Notes under the pieces: generated by a model
The model's input: only the letters and a program-made list of their open reading frames with translations
The model's database searches: none
What the model was told of the DNA's origin: nothing
Source: an uncultured Planctomycetota bacterium
GTDB lineage: Bacteria; Planctomycetota; Planctomycetia; Pirellulales; Thermoguttaceae
DNA: 64,000 nucleotides
NCBI GenBank assembly: GCA_900317365.1
Contig: ONGM01000174.1
Span: forward strand, 18,883-82,882
Reading direction: 5' to 3'
Made by a program: the position numbers and the translations under genes
Shown: in pieces, positions 1-8,725 of the stretch
Layout of the letters: each line of letters opens with the position of its first letter
Numbering within the stretch: position 1 is the first letter of the stretch

Positions 1-321
1 GCCGTTAATCTCGTCAGTCTGAACAAGAAGTGGTTCGAGACCGACGGATCGAAGGACGTCAGCGAAATCGACCTTGTCGAAGACGAGCGTAGCGAAGATC
101 CGACGAGCAATTTGCAAAAAGCGGATCTCATTCGCATGGTTACCAAAGGGTTGAACCGTAACGAACGTATGATCATCATTCTCTACTATTACGAAGAGAT
201 GACGATGAAAGAAGTCGGAGCGACGCTCGACCTTAGCGAAAGCCGGGTGAGTCAAATGCACAGCGCCATTGTCGCGCGACTTCAGCAACAACTGAAAGAT
301 CGTCGCGCGGAATTCGTGTGA
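1..321 (+). CDS. RNA polymerase sigma factor, FliA/WhiG type (C-terminal part, 5' truncated by window)
   Basis: The frame is open from base 1 and stops at 319-321, giving the last 106 residues of a sigma factor. The end is a sigma region 4: a helix beginning LNRNERMIIILYYYEEMTM, then a helix-turn-helix KEVGATLDLSESRVSQMHSAI that would contact the -35 element. The wording ESRVSQMHS is typical of the FliA/WhiG (sigma-28) branch. The weakly conserved, acidic first 40 residues fit the linker between regions 3 and 4. In this family the protein directs RNA polymerase to flagellar or similar late promoters. The start lies outside the window, so the exact subfamily cannot be fixed. A terminator follows 32 bases downstream. 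Confidence 0.85.
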   Translation, partial: AVNLVSLNKKWFETDGSKDVSEIDLVEDERSEDPTSNLQKADLIRMVTKGLNRNERMIIILYYYEEMTMKEVGATLDLSESRVSQMHSAIVARLQQQLKDRRAEFV

Positions 322-353
322 TTCGTCTCGACGCGCGTTTTATGAGTCTTGTA

Positions 354-386
354 GGCTGCGAGCTTAACGGTTCGCAGCCTTTTTTG
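354..386 (+). terminator. Rho-independent terminator after the sigma factor gene
   Basis: The 8-bp perfect stem ggctgcga / tcgcagcc (354-361 and 372-379) encloses a 10-base loop. It is followed directly by six T (380-385). It closes the sigma factor transcript before dprA. Confidence 0.8.
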
Positions 387-484
387 TTATCGGAGCGGCG
401 TCGGCGGTTTCAATCGTCCCTAGGTTGCATTGAACGCGCGGGCGGGTACAATGACTCAGAGATTTCCTTTTCGTTGCGGCAAGC

Positions 485-1936
485 ATGAGCGCGATAACTC
501 AGGTGAATTGGGATAGATTGATGAAGAGGCAGCCTGCATTCGCAAATGACGTTGTTCCGGAACTGGACGCGGAATCGACGGAAGACCTCGGCGAGTACGC
601 TCCGACTCAGGTTGTCGACGACATTTTGCTTTCCATGATCGACGGCGTAGGAGCGGTAACGTCGCAAAAACTCTACGAGCGCTTTGGCACGGCGACGCGC
701 GTTTTGGACGCGCCGCTTTCCGAGTTGAAAGATTGCGTGTCGGCGCGTTTGGCGCAAAGTATCGCGGACGCGCGCGAAGAGATCGACGCGTTGGCGGTCG
801 CGCGCTTTTGCGAAGAGAACGATATCAAAGTGTTGACGCTTGCGGACGCGCGTTATCCGGCGCGCCTGAGACCGTTGAGCGCGCCGCCGCGACTTCTCTA
901 CGTTCGCGGGGATATTCTTCCGCAGGACGTTCACGCAATTTCGATCGTCGGCACGCGCCACGCGACGCGTTACGGTATCCAACAGGCGACGCTTTTGGCG
1001 CGATCGTTGGCGGAATTAGGCTTTACGATAGTGAGCGGGCTGGCGTTGGGAATCGACGGTAGCGCGCATCGCGGCGCGCTCGACGTCGGCGGGCGAACGT
1101 TTGCGTGTCTCGGCAGCGGAGTGGCGCGCATCTATCCGACGGTGCATGAGGATTTGGCGGGACGAGTCGTTCAGAACGGGGCGCTGATTAGCGAGTACCA
1201 TCCGTTGATGGAGCCTTTGTCGGGTAATTTTCCGGCGCGGAATCGCATAGTGAGCGGGCTTTCTCTCGGCGTTCTCGTCGTCGAATCGGACGTTAAAGGC
1301 GGGTCGATGATTACGGCGCGCATCGCGGCGGAGCAGAATCGGGAGGTCTTTGCCGTTCCCGGGCTGGTAACGAGCAATTATTCTCGCGGTTGTCATCAAT
1401 TGATCCGTGAAGGGGCGGCTCTTGTCGAGACAGCGGAGGACGTGATCGCCGCGTTGCCGCATTACGAGCGTCCGTTGCGCGCGCCGATCCCGGCGGAGGA
1501 GTCGGCGCCGGGCGCTCTCGGCATTTCCGCGTCGTCGATCGCGTCGATTTCGCGTCGCAAAGACCCGTCGGAGAAGAAATCGCGAGGCGCTAAGTCGTCG
1601 AAGAAAGGAGAGTCGAACTCGGATGAGCGCCAGTTGTCTTTCGATATGAACCGACCGGTTTCCGTCGACGAATCGTCGAAGAGTGAGGCGAAGAATGAGT
1701 CTTCGTCCCCGGACGCTTCGGAGGCGCCGGCGTCGAGCGCGCCGCTTCCGGCGGTCGCTCTTTCTCCGGACGAGCGTCGAATCGTGGACTTGATCGGCGA
1801 AACCGAAGTCCACGTCGACGACGTGATTCGAGGCACGGGATTGCCGACGGCGCGCGTGATCGCTCTTATCGCGGGCTTAGAGTTCAAGCAGGTTCTTATT
1901 CGTCTCCAGGGCAACGTCGTGTCGAGAGCGAAGTAA
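485..1936 (+). CDS. dprA: DNA-processing protein DprA
   Basis: This 483-residue protein of the DprA/Smf family binds single-stranded DNA and loads RecA onto incoming DNA during natural transformation. An N-terminal helix-hairpin-helix-like stretch (about residues 45-100, MIDGVGAVTSQKLYERFG) precedes the Rossmann-like core. The core shows family motifs VSGLALGIDGSAHRGAL, GSGVARIYP, FPARNRIVSGLS and GSMITARIAAEQNREVFAVPG. A low-complexity, Ser/Lys/Glu-rich linker of about 100 residues follows. The end (about 425-483) is a winged-helix-like domain. The linker makes it longer than the usual 360-380 residues. The ATG at 485 gives the full HhH region. No other competence gene is in the window. Confidence 0.93.
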   Translation: MSAITQVNWDRLMKRQPAFANDVVPELDAESTEDLGEYAPTQVVDDILLSMIDGVGAVTSQKLYERFGTATRVLDAPLSELKDCVSARLAQSIADAREEIDALAVARFCEENDIKVLTLADARYPARLRPLSAPPRLLYVRGDILPQDVHAISIVGTRHATRYGIQQATLLARSLAELGFTIVSGLALGIDGSAHRGALDVGGRTFACLGSGVARIYPTVHEDLAGRVVQNGALISEYHPLMEPLSGNFPARNRIVSGLSLGVLVVESDVKGGSMITARIAAEQNREVFAVPGLVTSNYSRGCHQLIREGAALVETAEDVIAALPHYERPLRAPIPAEESAPGALGISASSIASISRRKDPSEKKSRGAKSSKKGESNSDERQLSFDMNRPVSVDESSKSEAKNESSSPDASEAPASSAPLPAVALSPDERRIVDLIGETEVHVDDVIRGTGLPTARVIALIAGLEFKQVLIRLQGNVVSRAK

Positions 1937-2026
1937 TCGAAACGTATTTAACAAGGTCGTATCGCGTTGACGCAGAATGGTCGAGCGCGGCGCGACGAAA
2001 TTGGCGCACGACAGGTCGTCGTTCCT

Positions 2027-3742
2027 ATGAATTTTCGTATTATTAGTTCCTATTTAGGTTTAGTCGCGACGCTTATGGGCGTTGCGATGCTTCTTTGCGT
2101 CCCTTGGGCGATTCCGTATTGGGACGGGGGCGCGAACGAACTTCGCGGCGTGTACGCGCTTGTTAAGAGTTCTTTGATTAGCTTTGCCGTCGGTCTGGCG
2201 TTCATTCTTTTGTCTCGGAATACGACGCGTCGCGAGCCATTTTTGCGCGAGGCGATGGCGGGGGTCGGACTCTGCTGGTTTTTGGCGATCATCCTTGGCG
2301 CCATGCCGTTTCTTTTGGCGAACGTTCAACGCGACGTCGGCGAGCCGATCGGAATATGCGACGCGATTTTCGAGTCGGCGTCGGGGCTAACGACGACCGG
2401 CGGAACGATCTTCGGCGAACTTGAGGATCCGGAGCTTTTGCCGAAGACGATTCTCTTTTGGCGCGGTCAGACGCATTTTATCGGCGGGCTTGGGATCATC
2501 TGCTTGTTCGTGCTGTTTATGGGGCAAGGGGGCGCGGTCGGCGGCAAGGCGATTTTGAAGGTAGAGCATATTTTTTCGGAAAACATGCCCTTCTCGAAAA
2601 TGCGTCAAGTCGCGAAATCGTTGCTGAGCGTTTATCTCGCACTCTGTTTGGGGTGCATTCTTTGGCTTATCGCGTGCGGCGCGAGCTTGTACGACGCGTT
2701 GTATCACTCGTTTTCCGTCGTGTCTCTCGGCGGATTCAGTTCGCATAACGCGAGCGTCGCATATTTTTCCGCCGATCCGAACGTGAACGGTCCCATGGTG
2801 GAGACGGGACTCATTCTCTTTATGATTCTTTCCGGCACGAATTTCTTTTTGCTCTATTGGGTCGCGCTCAGAAAACCGCAGAAATTGTTTCGCGACTTTG
2901 AATGGCGACTCTTTATCACCGCGCTGTTCATGACGGCGGCTATTTCGACGTGTTCAGGTTATTTTAAAGGGGATTTCCAAGCGCCTCGCGGAGCGACCGT
3001 TGCAGAAACGACGGAGATTGCGAGGGACGCTTTGGAAGGGAGCGAACCCGATCAAAGGACGGCGGACGTTGCGACTTCGGCGGACGACGGAGTTGACGGG
3101 GCGCCGAAGGTTCGCGCTAAGTTCGGCGCCGTTGCGATCAGACTCGTTTCAGCGTTCCGAAGCTCCCTCTTTCACACAACTTCTTTGGCGACAGGCGCGG
3201 GACTCATTGCGGATCAGTACGAACTCTGGAATTCCACTTCGGTCATACTGTTGTTGTCGTTGATGTTTATGGGCGCGTGTTCCGGCAGCACGGCGGGAGG
3301 AGTCAAGGTCTATCGCGTTTGGCTTGCGTTCAGTTCGTTGGCGCGCGAGGCGGAACGGCGCTATCGTCCGTCCTTGGTTCGCGTAACGAAGGTGAACGGC
3401 GAATTTGTTGCGCGCGAGACGTCGAACGCCGCGATTCGTTATATCGTCGCCTTTGCCGGACTCATTCTTTTGACGACTCTCGTCGTCGTGTCGATCGAAC
3501 CGGATCACGCATGGCGTTCGTACGATCATTATTCGATGGAAAAAGTCGTCGATTTAGGCACCGGAACGCTGGCGATGTTCGCGAACGTCGGCGCCGCTTT
3601 TGGCGAGTTTGGCTCGCAAGGCAATTACGGCGGCCTGACGAATCTGACCAAGCTCATTTTCAGTTGGGCGATGGTCGTCGGACGCCTTGAAATCTGGTGC
3701 GTTCTGGCGCTCTTTTCGCCTCGCTTTTGGTCGAATCGCTAA
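2027..3742 (+). CDS. TrkH/KtrB family potassium uptake membrane protein
   Basis: A pore-forming subunit of a Trk/Ktr cation transporter, 571 residues from the ATG at 2027. A TTG 60 bases upstream would add a charged, non-membrane leader and is less likely. There are four membrane-pore-membrane repeats. Filter segments are visible as SGLTTTGGT, SVVSLGGFSSHN, TTSLATGAG and ANVGAAFGEFG, and the C-terminal signature is GRLEIWCVLALFSPRFW. A hydrophilic insert of about 60 residues, rich in Asp, Glu and Ala, lies between repeats 2 and 3 near residues 315-375. No TrkA/KtrA regulatory subunit is adjacent. It lies 90 bases after dprA and may share its transcript. Confidence 0.9.
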   Translation: MNFRIISSYLGLVATLMGVAMLLCVPWAIPYWDGGANELRGVYALVKSSLISFAVGLAFILLSRNTTRREPFLREAMAGVGLCWFLAIILGAMPFLLANVQRDVGEPIGICDAIFESASGLTTTGGTIFGELEDPELLPKTILFWRGQTHFIGGLGIICLFVLFMGQGGAVGGKAILKVEHIFSENMPFSKMRQVAKSLLSVYLALCLGCILWLIACGASLYDALYHSFSVVSLGGFSSHNASVAYFSADPNVNGPMVETGLILFMILSGTNFFLLYWVALRKPQKLFRDFEWRLFITALFMTAAISTCSGYFKGDFQAPRGATVAETTEIARDALEGSEPDQRTADVATSADDGVDGAPKVRAKFGAVAIRLVSAFRSSLFHTTSLATGAGLIADQYELWNSTSVILLLSLMFMGACSGSTAGGVKVYRVWLAFSSLAREAERRYRPSLVRVTKVNGEFVARETSNAAIRYIVAFAGLILLTTLVVVSIEPDHAWRSYDHYSMEKVVDLGTGTLAMFANVGAAFGEFGSQGNYGGLTNLTKLIFSWAMVVGRLEIWCVLALFSPRFWSNR

Positions 3743-3758
3743 GTTTGCGTTTTCAATT

Positions 3759-3792
3759 GCGACGTCGCGCGACGATAAGCGCGCGACGTCGC
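3759..3792. terminator. Long perfect hairpin between convergent genes
   Basis: A 13-bp perfect inverted repeat (gcgacgtcgcgcg at 3759-3771, its complement at 3780-3792) encloses an 8-base loop. It sits between the converging trkH-like gene and the minus-strand gene at 3819. Neither side has a T-tract, so it is a candidate bidirectional terminator of the hairpin-only kind or a transcript-stabilising stem. Confidence 0.5.
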
Positions 3793-3818
3793 GCCGTTGC
3801 GCCTGCGGTTGCGTTTAA

Positions 3819-4433
3819 CTAACGCGTAGCCGCCAACGTTTTTTTAACGGCGTCTTTGGTTTGTGAGTCGAAGAGGGACGTCGCGTCGACGAACGATTCG
3901 ACTTGAGCGTCAAATTTTTTCTGGACGCTCTTTTCACAAAGATTAATCAGTCCAACGAGAACCGCGACGCCGTATCCGGCGACGGAACCGGCGAGAGACG
4001 ACGACATGATTCCGATGGACAAAACGCAGAACGCGATCCAAAAGACGACGGTACCGACGCGCTGAAGTCTCTTCAAATGAGCCGCGCGTTCCGGATGGTT
4101 ATGAAACGCCAGAGCGCGTCCGCCGGCGCGAAGAGCGAGAACGACGGAGTTGACGTCGACGCATCCGATAACGTCCAGACTAAGCTCGATCGACCCGGTC
4201 TCGACGTTGTAGTCGTTATACGTATAGTCGGCGCTTGGAACAACGCTGACGTCGTTGAGCCCGTTCGCGTTCAAGAACTCTTTGAGAGCCGCGTCGGCCG
4301 TAGTTGACGTTACGTTCTCTGAGGCTGATTTGACGATCTTTTGAGAGAAGTATTGAAGAAGCCATGCGACCGTGAAGATAACGGCGACCGGAATCGCGTA
4401 CAGAACGCCGGCGGGAATCGTTGCGAATATCAT
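3819..4433 (-). CDS. YugP-like membrane protein with degenerate zinc-peptidase site
   Basis: This 204-residue membrane protein has a TM helix at about 5-27, a soluble segment, then two more TM helices at about 126-165. The soluble part matches the order of motifs in YugP-type neutral zinc metallopeptidases: a LNANGLNDVSV segment (family: NGLxDVxV), NDYNV (family: DHYDP), LSLDV (family: LSEDV), then ALRAGGRALA where the family has AAHEVGHALQ. The two metal histidines and the catalytic glutamate of HExxH are therefore replaced by R102, A103 and R106. It is also shorter than YugP (about 225 residues). An AAGGAA ribosome site lies 7-12 bases before the ATG. I infer a non-catalytic relative; assignment rests on eye alignment. 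Confidence 0.6.
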   Translation of the reverse strand: MIFATIPAGVLYAIPVAVIFTVAWLLQYFSQKIVKSASENVTSTTADAALKEFLNANGLNDVSVVPSADYTYNDYNVETGSIELSLDVIGCVDVNSVVLALRAGGRALAFHNHPERAAHLKRLQRVGTVVFWIAFCVLSIGIMSSSLAGSVAGYGVAVLVGLINLCEKSVQKKFDAQVESFVDATSLFDSQTKDAVKKTLAATR

Positions 4434-4579
4434 GTGAATTTCCTTAAAAACTTTAGTTCGTAACCTTGAGACGTCGTCGCGATTTGACGACGCAACGTCT
4501 CCTTTAAGCGACTTTGCGGACGTTTGAGCGACAAGAGAAAGTTTTGCTCGAACGCCGCGCGCACGAGGCGAGCCGTCGA

Positions 4580-5005
4580 TTAGTTTCTAAGGGTCAAGAG
4601 AAGAATAAAGAGCGCTTCGTTAGGTTTGCGCGGAGTGAGAAAGTTTCGCGCGAGGAAGTAAGGAGACCATTGCGTTGCGCGCGAAATTGGATTCGAGCGG
4701 ACGGAGCCGACTTCGTTCTCGTTTGAACGCGAGGATCTCCAACGTTCGGAGGCGCGAGTCAAACGGATATTAACGCGCAGAGACAACGTTTGAGAGTTCG
4801 ACTCGCACGCGTTGACGACTCGTCGATCCGGAATTTGCGCAAACGCGCGTTGTTCGCCGACGCTTAGAGTCGCCGACCGTCGCGGTTGAGAGTCGCGGTC
4901 CTTCTTCGCCGTCGCGGCGGGGTCGCGATGGAACGCCGACGCCGCGAACAAGAGCGCAAGCGACGCCAATAGCGTCCAAAAGACGACGACCGTTTTCGTT
5001 TTCAT
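4580..5005 (-). CDS. Hypothetical protein with N-terminal signal or anchor segment (doubtful gene)
   Basis: The reading frame gives 141 residues from the ATG at 5003-5005. A TTG at 5021-5023 is a weaker start. The beginning MKTKTVVVFWTLLASLALLF looks like a signal peptide or membrane anchor. The remainder is Arg/Ser/Asn-rich with no motif I recognise. There is no clear ribosome site, and an opposite-strand frame overlaps the 3' half, so only the N-terminal part is convincing. The rest of the 4434-5041 gap shows nothing else I can name. Confidence 0.3.
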   Translation of the reverse strand: MKTKTVVVFWTLLASLALLFAASAFHRDPAATAKKDRDSQPRRSATLSVGEQRAFAQIPDRRVVNACESNSQTLSLRVNIRLTRASERWRSSRSNENEVGSVRSNPISRATQWSPYFLARNFLTPRKPNEALFILLLTLRN

Positions 5006-5041
5006 TTTTGAATTGCGCGACAATACGAGTGTGTTCGGCGA

Positions 5042-6064
5042 CTATTTACGCCAGGTTTTTACGAGTTCGACGAGGAACTGAACGTTCTCAACCGGAGTCT
5101 CTTTGAGTATACCGTGTCCAAGATTAAAAAGGAAGCCCGGTTTATCGCCGACGGATTCCAGGATTCGCAACGTTTCGCGTCGAAGGACGTCTTGCGGCGC
5201 GAGAAGGGTCGCGGGATCGAGGTTGCCTTGGACGCAACGATCCCTGCCGACGAGGTCCCACGCTTGCGCGATCGGCGTTCGCCAATCGACGCCGACGCAC
5301 GCGGTTTCTAGCCTGGCAAATTCCGGAAGTAAGGACGTCGAACAGGTTCCGAAATAAATCACGGGAACGCCGGGCTTGATCTTGCGAACAAGTTCGCGCG
5401 TCGCGGGAAAAACGTATTCTCTGTAGTCTTCAACGCTGAGAATACCGGCCCAACTGTCGAAGATCTGCACGACGTCCGCGCCGGCGTCGATTTGCGCGTT
5501 TAAATATCGCGCGGCGGATCGCGCAAGTCGCGAGACAAATTCAAACCAGACGTCCGAATGCGTCTTCATGAACGTCTTCGTGCGATTGAAACTCCGACTC
5601 GTTTCGCCTTCGATCGCGTAGCCTGCCAGCGTAAACGGCGCGCCGGCAAAGCCGATAACCGGTAACGGCGCGACCGCCTTTTTCGTTTCGACGACCGTTT
5701 CAAAGACGTAATCGAGCGAGGAAACGTCCTCTAGTTCGCGCGTTCGACGGAGGTCGTCCGGCGCGCGGAACGGATTGGCGATTTTGGGACCGTCGCCTTT
5801 CACAAAGGAGAGGTTGAACCCGATCGGCTCGAGGATAGGGAGGAGATCGGAGAAGATAATCGCGGCGTCGACCCCGATTTTCTCGACGGCCGTTTGCATA
5901 ACCGACGCGCAAAGTTTGGGGTCTTTGCACAGCTCGAGGAACGTTTTGCCTTCTCTCACGGCGCGATACTCCGCCATGTACCTTCCGGCCTGACGCATTA
6001 GCCAGATCGGCGGGCGCGGCGTTTCTTCGCGTCGGAGCGCTTTGAGCAGCAGTCTATCGTCCAT
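5042..6064 (-). CDS. hemE: Uroporphyrinogen decarboxylase
   Basis: The cytoplasmic heme-pathway enzyme that removes four acetate carboxyls from uroporphyrinogen III to give coproporphyrinogen III. At 340 residues it has the normal length. The N-terminal signature PPIWLMRQAGRYMAEYRAVR supplies the substrate-binding arginines, and FSDLLPILEPIG supplies the conserved aspartate. YFGTCSTSLLPEF and FNLGHGILKETPVENV mark the C-terminal half. It lies 27 bases downstream of the small membrane protein gene at 6092 and probably shares the promoter at 6381-6408. No other hem gene is near, but two proteins in the window carry heme c motifs. Confidence 0.95.
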   Translation of the reverse strand: MDDRLLLKALRREETPRPPIWLMRQAGRYMAEYRAVREGKTFLELCKDPKLCASVMQTAVEKIGVDAAIIFSDLLPILEPIGFNLSFVKGDGPKIANPFRAPDDLRRTRELEDVSSLDYVFETVVETKKAVAPLPVIGFAGAPFTLAGYAIEGETSRSFNRTKTFMKTHSDVWFEFVSRLARSAARYLNAQIDAGADVVQIFDSWAGILSVEDYREYVFPATRELVRKIKPGVPVIYFGTCSTSLLPEFARLETACVGVDWRTPIAQAWDLVGRDRCVQGNLDPATLLAPQDVLRRETLRILESVGDKPGFLFNLGHGILKETPVENVQFLVELVKTWRK

Positions 6065-6091
6065 TATGAATTCTCTTATGAAATCTCCGCG

Positions 6092-6307
6092 TTATTTTTC
6101 AGTCGCGGAGTCGTCGGCGCCGGTTTGCGCTTCTTCTTCTAACTTTGCGTTCTTTTTTCGTTCCTTTGCGACGAGACCGCAGAAGTACGCGGCGGCGAAA
6201 AGCGCGATGAGCATGAGCGTGCGCTTGACGGCTCTGAGCGCTTCTCGACGCGCCTGGATCGCGCGTTCGACGCTCCCCGGAGGGAACGGTTCCTTAGGCG
6301 TCGGCAT
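6092..6307 (-). CDS. Small single-span membrane protein upstream of hemE
   Basis: This 71-residue protein has a charged N-terminus, one hydrophobic helix (about 30-46, TLMLIALFAAAYFCGLV), and a Lys/Glu/Asp-rich tail. A strong ribosome site (GAGGAAG) precedes the ATG, and a promoter is readable upstream at 6381-6408, so the frame is very likely translated. It ends 27 bases before the hemE start on the same strand. I do not recognise a family. A role linked to hemE is possible but only suggested by position. Confidence 0.65.
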   Translation of the reverse strand: MPTPKEPFPPGSVERAIQARREALRAVKRTLMLIALFAAAYFCGLVAKERKKNAKLEEEAQTGADDSATEK

Positions 6308-6380
6308 TCGTTATTCTTCCTCTCAAAATTCAACGCGCGTTGCAAGGAACGCGACTTTGCCGCGAATACATTTCAATACA

Positions 6381-6408
6381 AGTATACTCGAATCGTCGGC
6401 GTTTTCAA
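6381..6408 (-). promoter_or_regulatory. Sigma-70-type promoter for the small membrane gene and hemE
   Basis: On the minus strand TTGAAA (6403-6408) and TATACT (6381-6386) are separated by 16 bases. They lie about 75 bases upstream of the ATG at 6307. Confidence 0.55.
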
Positions 6409-6509
6409 CGTCCCGTCGACTCTTTTGACGCCGCCTGCGTCCGCCGTCCCGGCCTTTTTGAGTTTTCGGCGAATTTCACGTTCGTCTCAAGCGCCTTCTT
6501 AAGCGCCTG

Positions 6510-6538
6510 TTGAATTTGCTTTGGATTGCGCGTATACT
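6510..6538 (+). promoter_or_regulatory. Sigma-70-type promoter for the oxidoreductase-ispD pair
   Basis: TTGAAT (6510-6515) and TATACT (6533-6538) are separated by 17 bases. They lie 54 bases upstream of the ATG at 6593. Confidence 0.55.
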
Positions 6539-6592
6539 CGTATTGACGTAGATCGAGCGAGTTTCCACACCTCTTGCGATAAGGAGAACGTT

Positions 6593-7963
6593 ATGTCGAG
6601 TTCAAAGAGCGGAACCTGTCGTCGAACTTTCATGAAGACCGGCGCGGCGAGCGCGCTAGGGTTTGGTCTTGCCGCGTTGCAGACGGAGACGTCTCGCGCG
6701 CAAATTCTCGGCGCCAACGAGAAAGTTCGACTGGCGTTCGTCGGACTTGCGAATCGCGGCGGACAGTTGCTCACGGCGTTTTCTAAGTCGCCTGACATGC
6801 GAATCACCGCGTTTTGCGACGTCGACTCGAAACAGCTCGAGACGACCGCCGAACGTTGGGGTGACGGTTCTCAGACCCTGACGACCGATTTCCGCACGCT
6901 CTATGATCGCAACGACGTCGACGCTCTCGTCTTGGCGACTCCGGATCACTGGCACGCGTACCAGACCGTCGAGGCTTGTAAGGCGGGGTTGGACGTCTAC
7001 TGCGAGAAGCCGCTCGCCACCTCGATCGGCGAAGGAAGAATGATGGTTCAAGCCGCCAGAAAGTACGATCGCGTCGTCCAGATCGGTATCCATCGTCGAA
7101 GCGCCCCTCTTTATCAGCGACTCTTCAACGAGCTCGGACTCGAAAATAAAATCGGACGCGTTACCGTCGCGCGCACCGGGCACTGCTCCAATATGTACCC
7201 CAACGGAATGGGCAAGGCGAAACCGACGGCGCCTCCGGAGAATCTCGATTGGGAGCTTTGGGTCGGTCCGCGTCCGGCTCAGGAATATCAGGAAAATATC
7301 ACGCCGTACAAGTTCCGTTGGTGGGGAAATTACAGCTCGCAAATTGCGAACCAAGGCGTGCATTTCTTCGATTTGATTCGTTGGGCGCTCGGAGAAAAAG
7401 CGCCGTGTTCCGTTTGCGCGATGGGCGGAAAGTACGTCGTCGACGACGACCGCACGATTCCCGACACCATGTCCGCGTGTTTTGAATTTGCCTCCGGACG
7501 ACTCGTTACCTTCAGTCATTTTGAGAGCAACGGCAACCCGATCATGGCGACGGACGAAAACTACCGCGCGCTCGGATTCGTGGAGTATCGCGGAACGCAA
7601 GGTTCGTGCTACGTTTATGACAATCGCTACGTTGTTAAAACGGAAAAGCCGGGACAATTCCAAGAGAAAAAGGCGCGCGCTCAGGAGGAAGTTTATCAAC
7701 TCGAAGGGGACGCCGTTTTGAACGCGGACGCGACGGCGTTGCACGCTCAGAACTTTATCGACTGCGTCAAGAGCCGCAAGCGACCGAACACGGACGTCGA
7801 AGAGGCGCACTACAGCACGACGATGAGCCACCTTGCGAATATTTCCCTTGCGACGCGACAGCGAATCGAATGGGACGCGGAGAATGAGCGCGTAACGAAT
7901 AGCGAAGAGGCGAACGATCTTTTATTCGCGCCGTATCGCGATCCGTGGAAACTTACGGTTTAA
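6593..7963 (+). CDS. Tat-exported Gfo/Idh/MocA family oxidoreductase
   Basis: A 456-residue NAD(P)-dependent sugar oxidoreductase family protein. The ATG at 6593 is chosen because AAGGAG lies 7 bases upstream; the open frame extends further 5' but without a ribosome site. The N-terminus has a twin-arginine export signal (CRRTFMKTGAASALGFGLAAL). Next come a Rossmann fold (VRLAFVGLANRGGQLL), the family motif VLATPDHWHAYQTVEACKAG, and the catalytic-region lysine motif CEKPLATSIGEG. The C-terminal domain (WGNYSSQIANQGVHFFDLIRWA) is of the GFO_IDH_MocA type. Such exported oxidoreductases are numerous in planctomycetes, and the substrate cannot be predicted. It is followed after 3 bases by ispD. 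Confidence 0.9.
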   Translation: MSSSKSGTCRRTFMKTGAASALGFGLAALQTETSRAQILGANEKVRLAFVGLANRGGQLLTAFSKSPDMRITAFCDVDSKQLETTAERWGDGSQTLTTDFRTLYDRNDVDALVLATPDHWHAYQTVEACKAGLDVYCEKPLATSIGEGRMMVQAARKYDRVVQIGIHRRSAPLYQRLFNELGLENKIGRVTVARTGHCSNMYPNGMGKAKPTAPPENLDWELWVGPRPAQEYQENITPYKFRWWGNYSSQIANQGVHFFDLIRWALGEKAPCSVCAMGGKYVVDDDRTIPDTMSACFEFASGRLVTFSHFESNGNPIMATDENYRALGFVEYRGTQGSCYVYDNRYVVKTEKPGQFQEKKARAQEEVYQLEGDAVLNADATALHAQNFIDCVKSRKRPNTDVEEAHYSTTMSHLANISLATRQRIEWDAENERVTNSEEANDLLFAPYRDPWKLTV

Positions 7964-7966
7964 GGC

Positions 7967-8725
7967 ATGCGAATGGGCGCGGAGAACTCACGTTTCGCCG
8001 TTATTATTCTGACGGCGGGTAAAAGCAGTCGTTGCGACGCGGAGAAGGCGTCGGGACGGCGGCTTGTCGGGATCGAGAAGAAGAAGCCTTTTTATCCGCT
8101 GTTAGGGCGCGGCGTTTGGCTTTATAGCCTCGCCGTTTTCGCGCGACGGAGCGACGTCGTTCAGATAATTCTCGTCGTCGCGTCGTCTGATCGCGCCGAG
8201 GTGGAAGCGCGTTACGCGCGCGAGATCGCGTCGGCGAACGTCGTCGTGGTCGAAGGCGGCGCGGAGCGCTTTTTATCGGTGGAGAACGCGTTGAAGCGGG
8301 TGGACGCTGACGTCGATTACGTAGCGATACACGACGGGGCGCGTCCTTGCCTGACGGACGATGCGGTCGATCGAGCGTTTCAAAGCGCGCGGGAGTACGA
8401 CTCCGCCGTTTTGGCGGTTCCGATCGTCGGGTCGATCAAACGCGGCGAGTTGACCGAGAATGGCGCCGTCGTTACCGAGAGCGTTCCGCGCGACGGGCTT
8501 TGGGAGGCGCAAACGCCGCAGGTCTTCAAACGCGAGCTGATTTTCAAGGCGTATCGGGATCGTTCGCCGGACTTTTCTCCAACGGACGATTGCGGGCTCG
8601 TCGAGGCGCTCGGCGTTCGCCCGCGCCTTGTCCTCGGGGATCGTTTTAACTTGAAGATCACGTCGGAGACCGATTTCGCGTTCGTCGAGAACGTTTTGAA
8701 ATCGCGGGAACGCGACGGCGCGTAA
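7967..8725 (+). CDS. ispD: 2-C-methyl-D-erythritol 4-phosphate cytidylyltransferase
   Basis: The MEP-pathway enzyme transferring CMP from CTP to methylerythritol phosphate during isoprenoid precursor synthesis. It has 252 residues. The nucleotide loop is LTAGKSSR, a variant of the common AAGxGxR. IHDGARPCLTDDAVDRAF, VPIVGSIKR, RDGLWEAQTPQVFKRELI and TDDCGLVEALG are diagnostic of IspD. An insert of about 20 residues follows the nucleotide loop (KASGRRLVGIEKKKPFYPL). The start is 3 bases after the preceding stop, suggesting translational coupling to the unrelated oxidoreductase gene. Its stop directly abuts the stop of the convergent gene at 8726. Confidence 0.9.
   Translation: MRMGAENSRFAVIILTAGKSSRCDAEKASGRRLVGIEKKKPFYPLLGRGVWLYSLAVFARRSDVVQIILVVASSDRAEVEARYAREIASANVVVVEGGAERFLSVENALKRVDADVDYVAIHDGARPCLTDDAVDRAFQSAREYDSAVLAVPIVGSIKRGELTENGAVVTESVPRDGLWEAQTPQVFKRELIFKAYRDRSPDFSPTDDCGLVEALGVRPRLVLGDRFNLKITSETDFAFVENVLKSRERDGA

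Noticed and set aside
410..982. Long minus-strand reading frame over the start of dprA
   Set aside because: It is antisense to dprA, rich in Arg, without a ribosome site, and created by the codon bias of the real gene.
6656..7831. 391-residue minus-strand frame inside the first oxidoreductase gene
   Set aside because: Its translation lacks motifs and is Arg/Val-rich. The plus-strand gene has a Tat signal, a ribosome site and clear family motifs.
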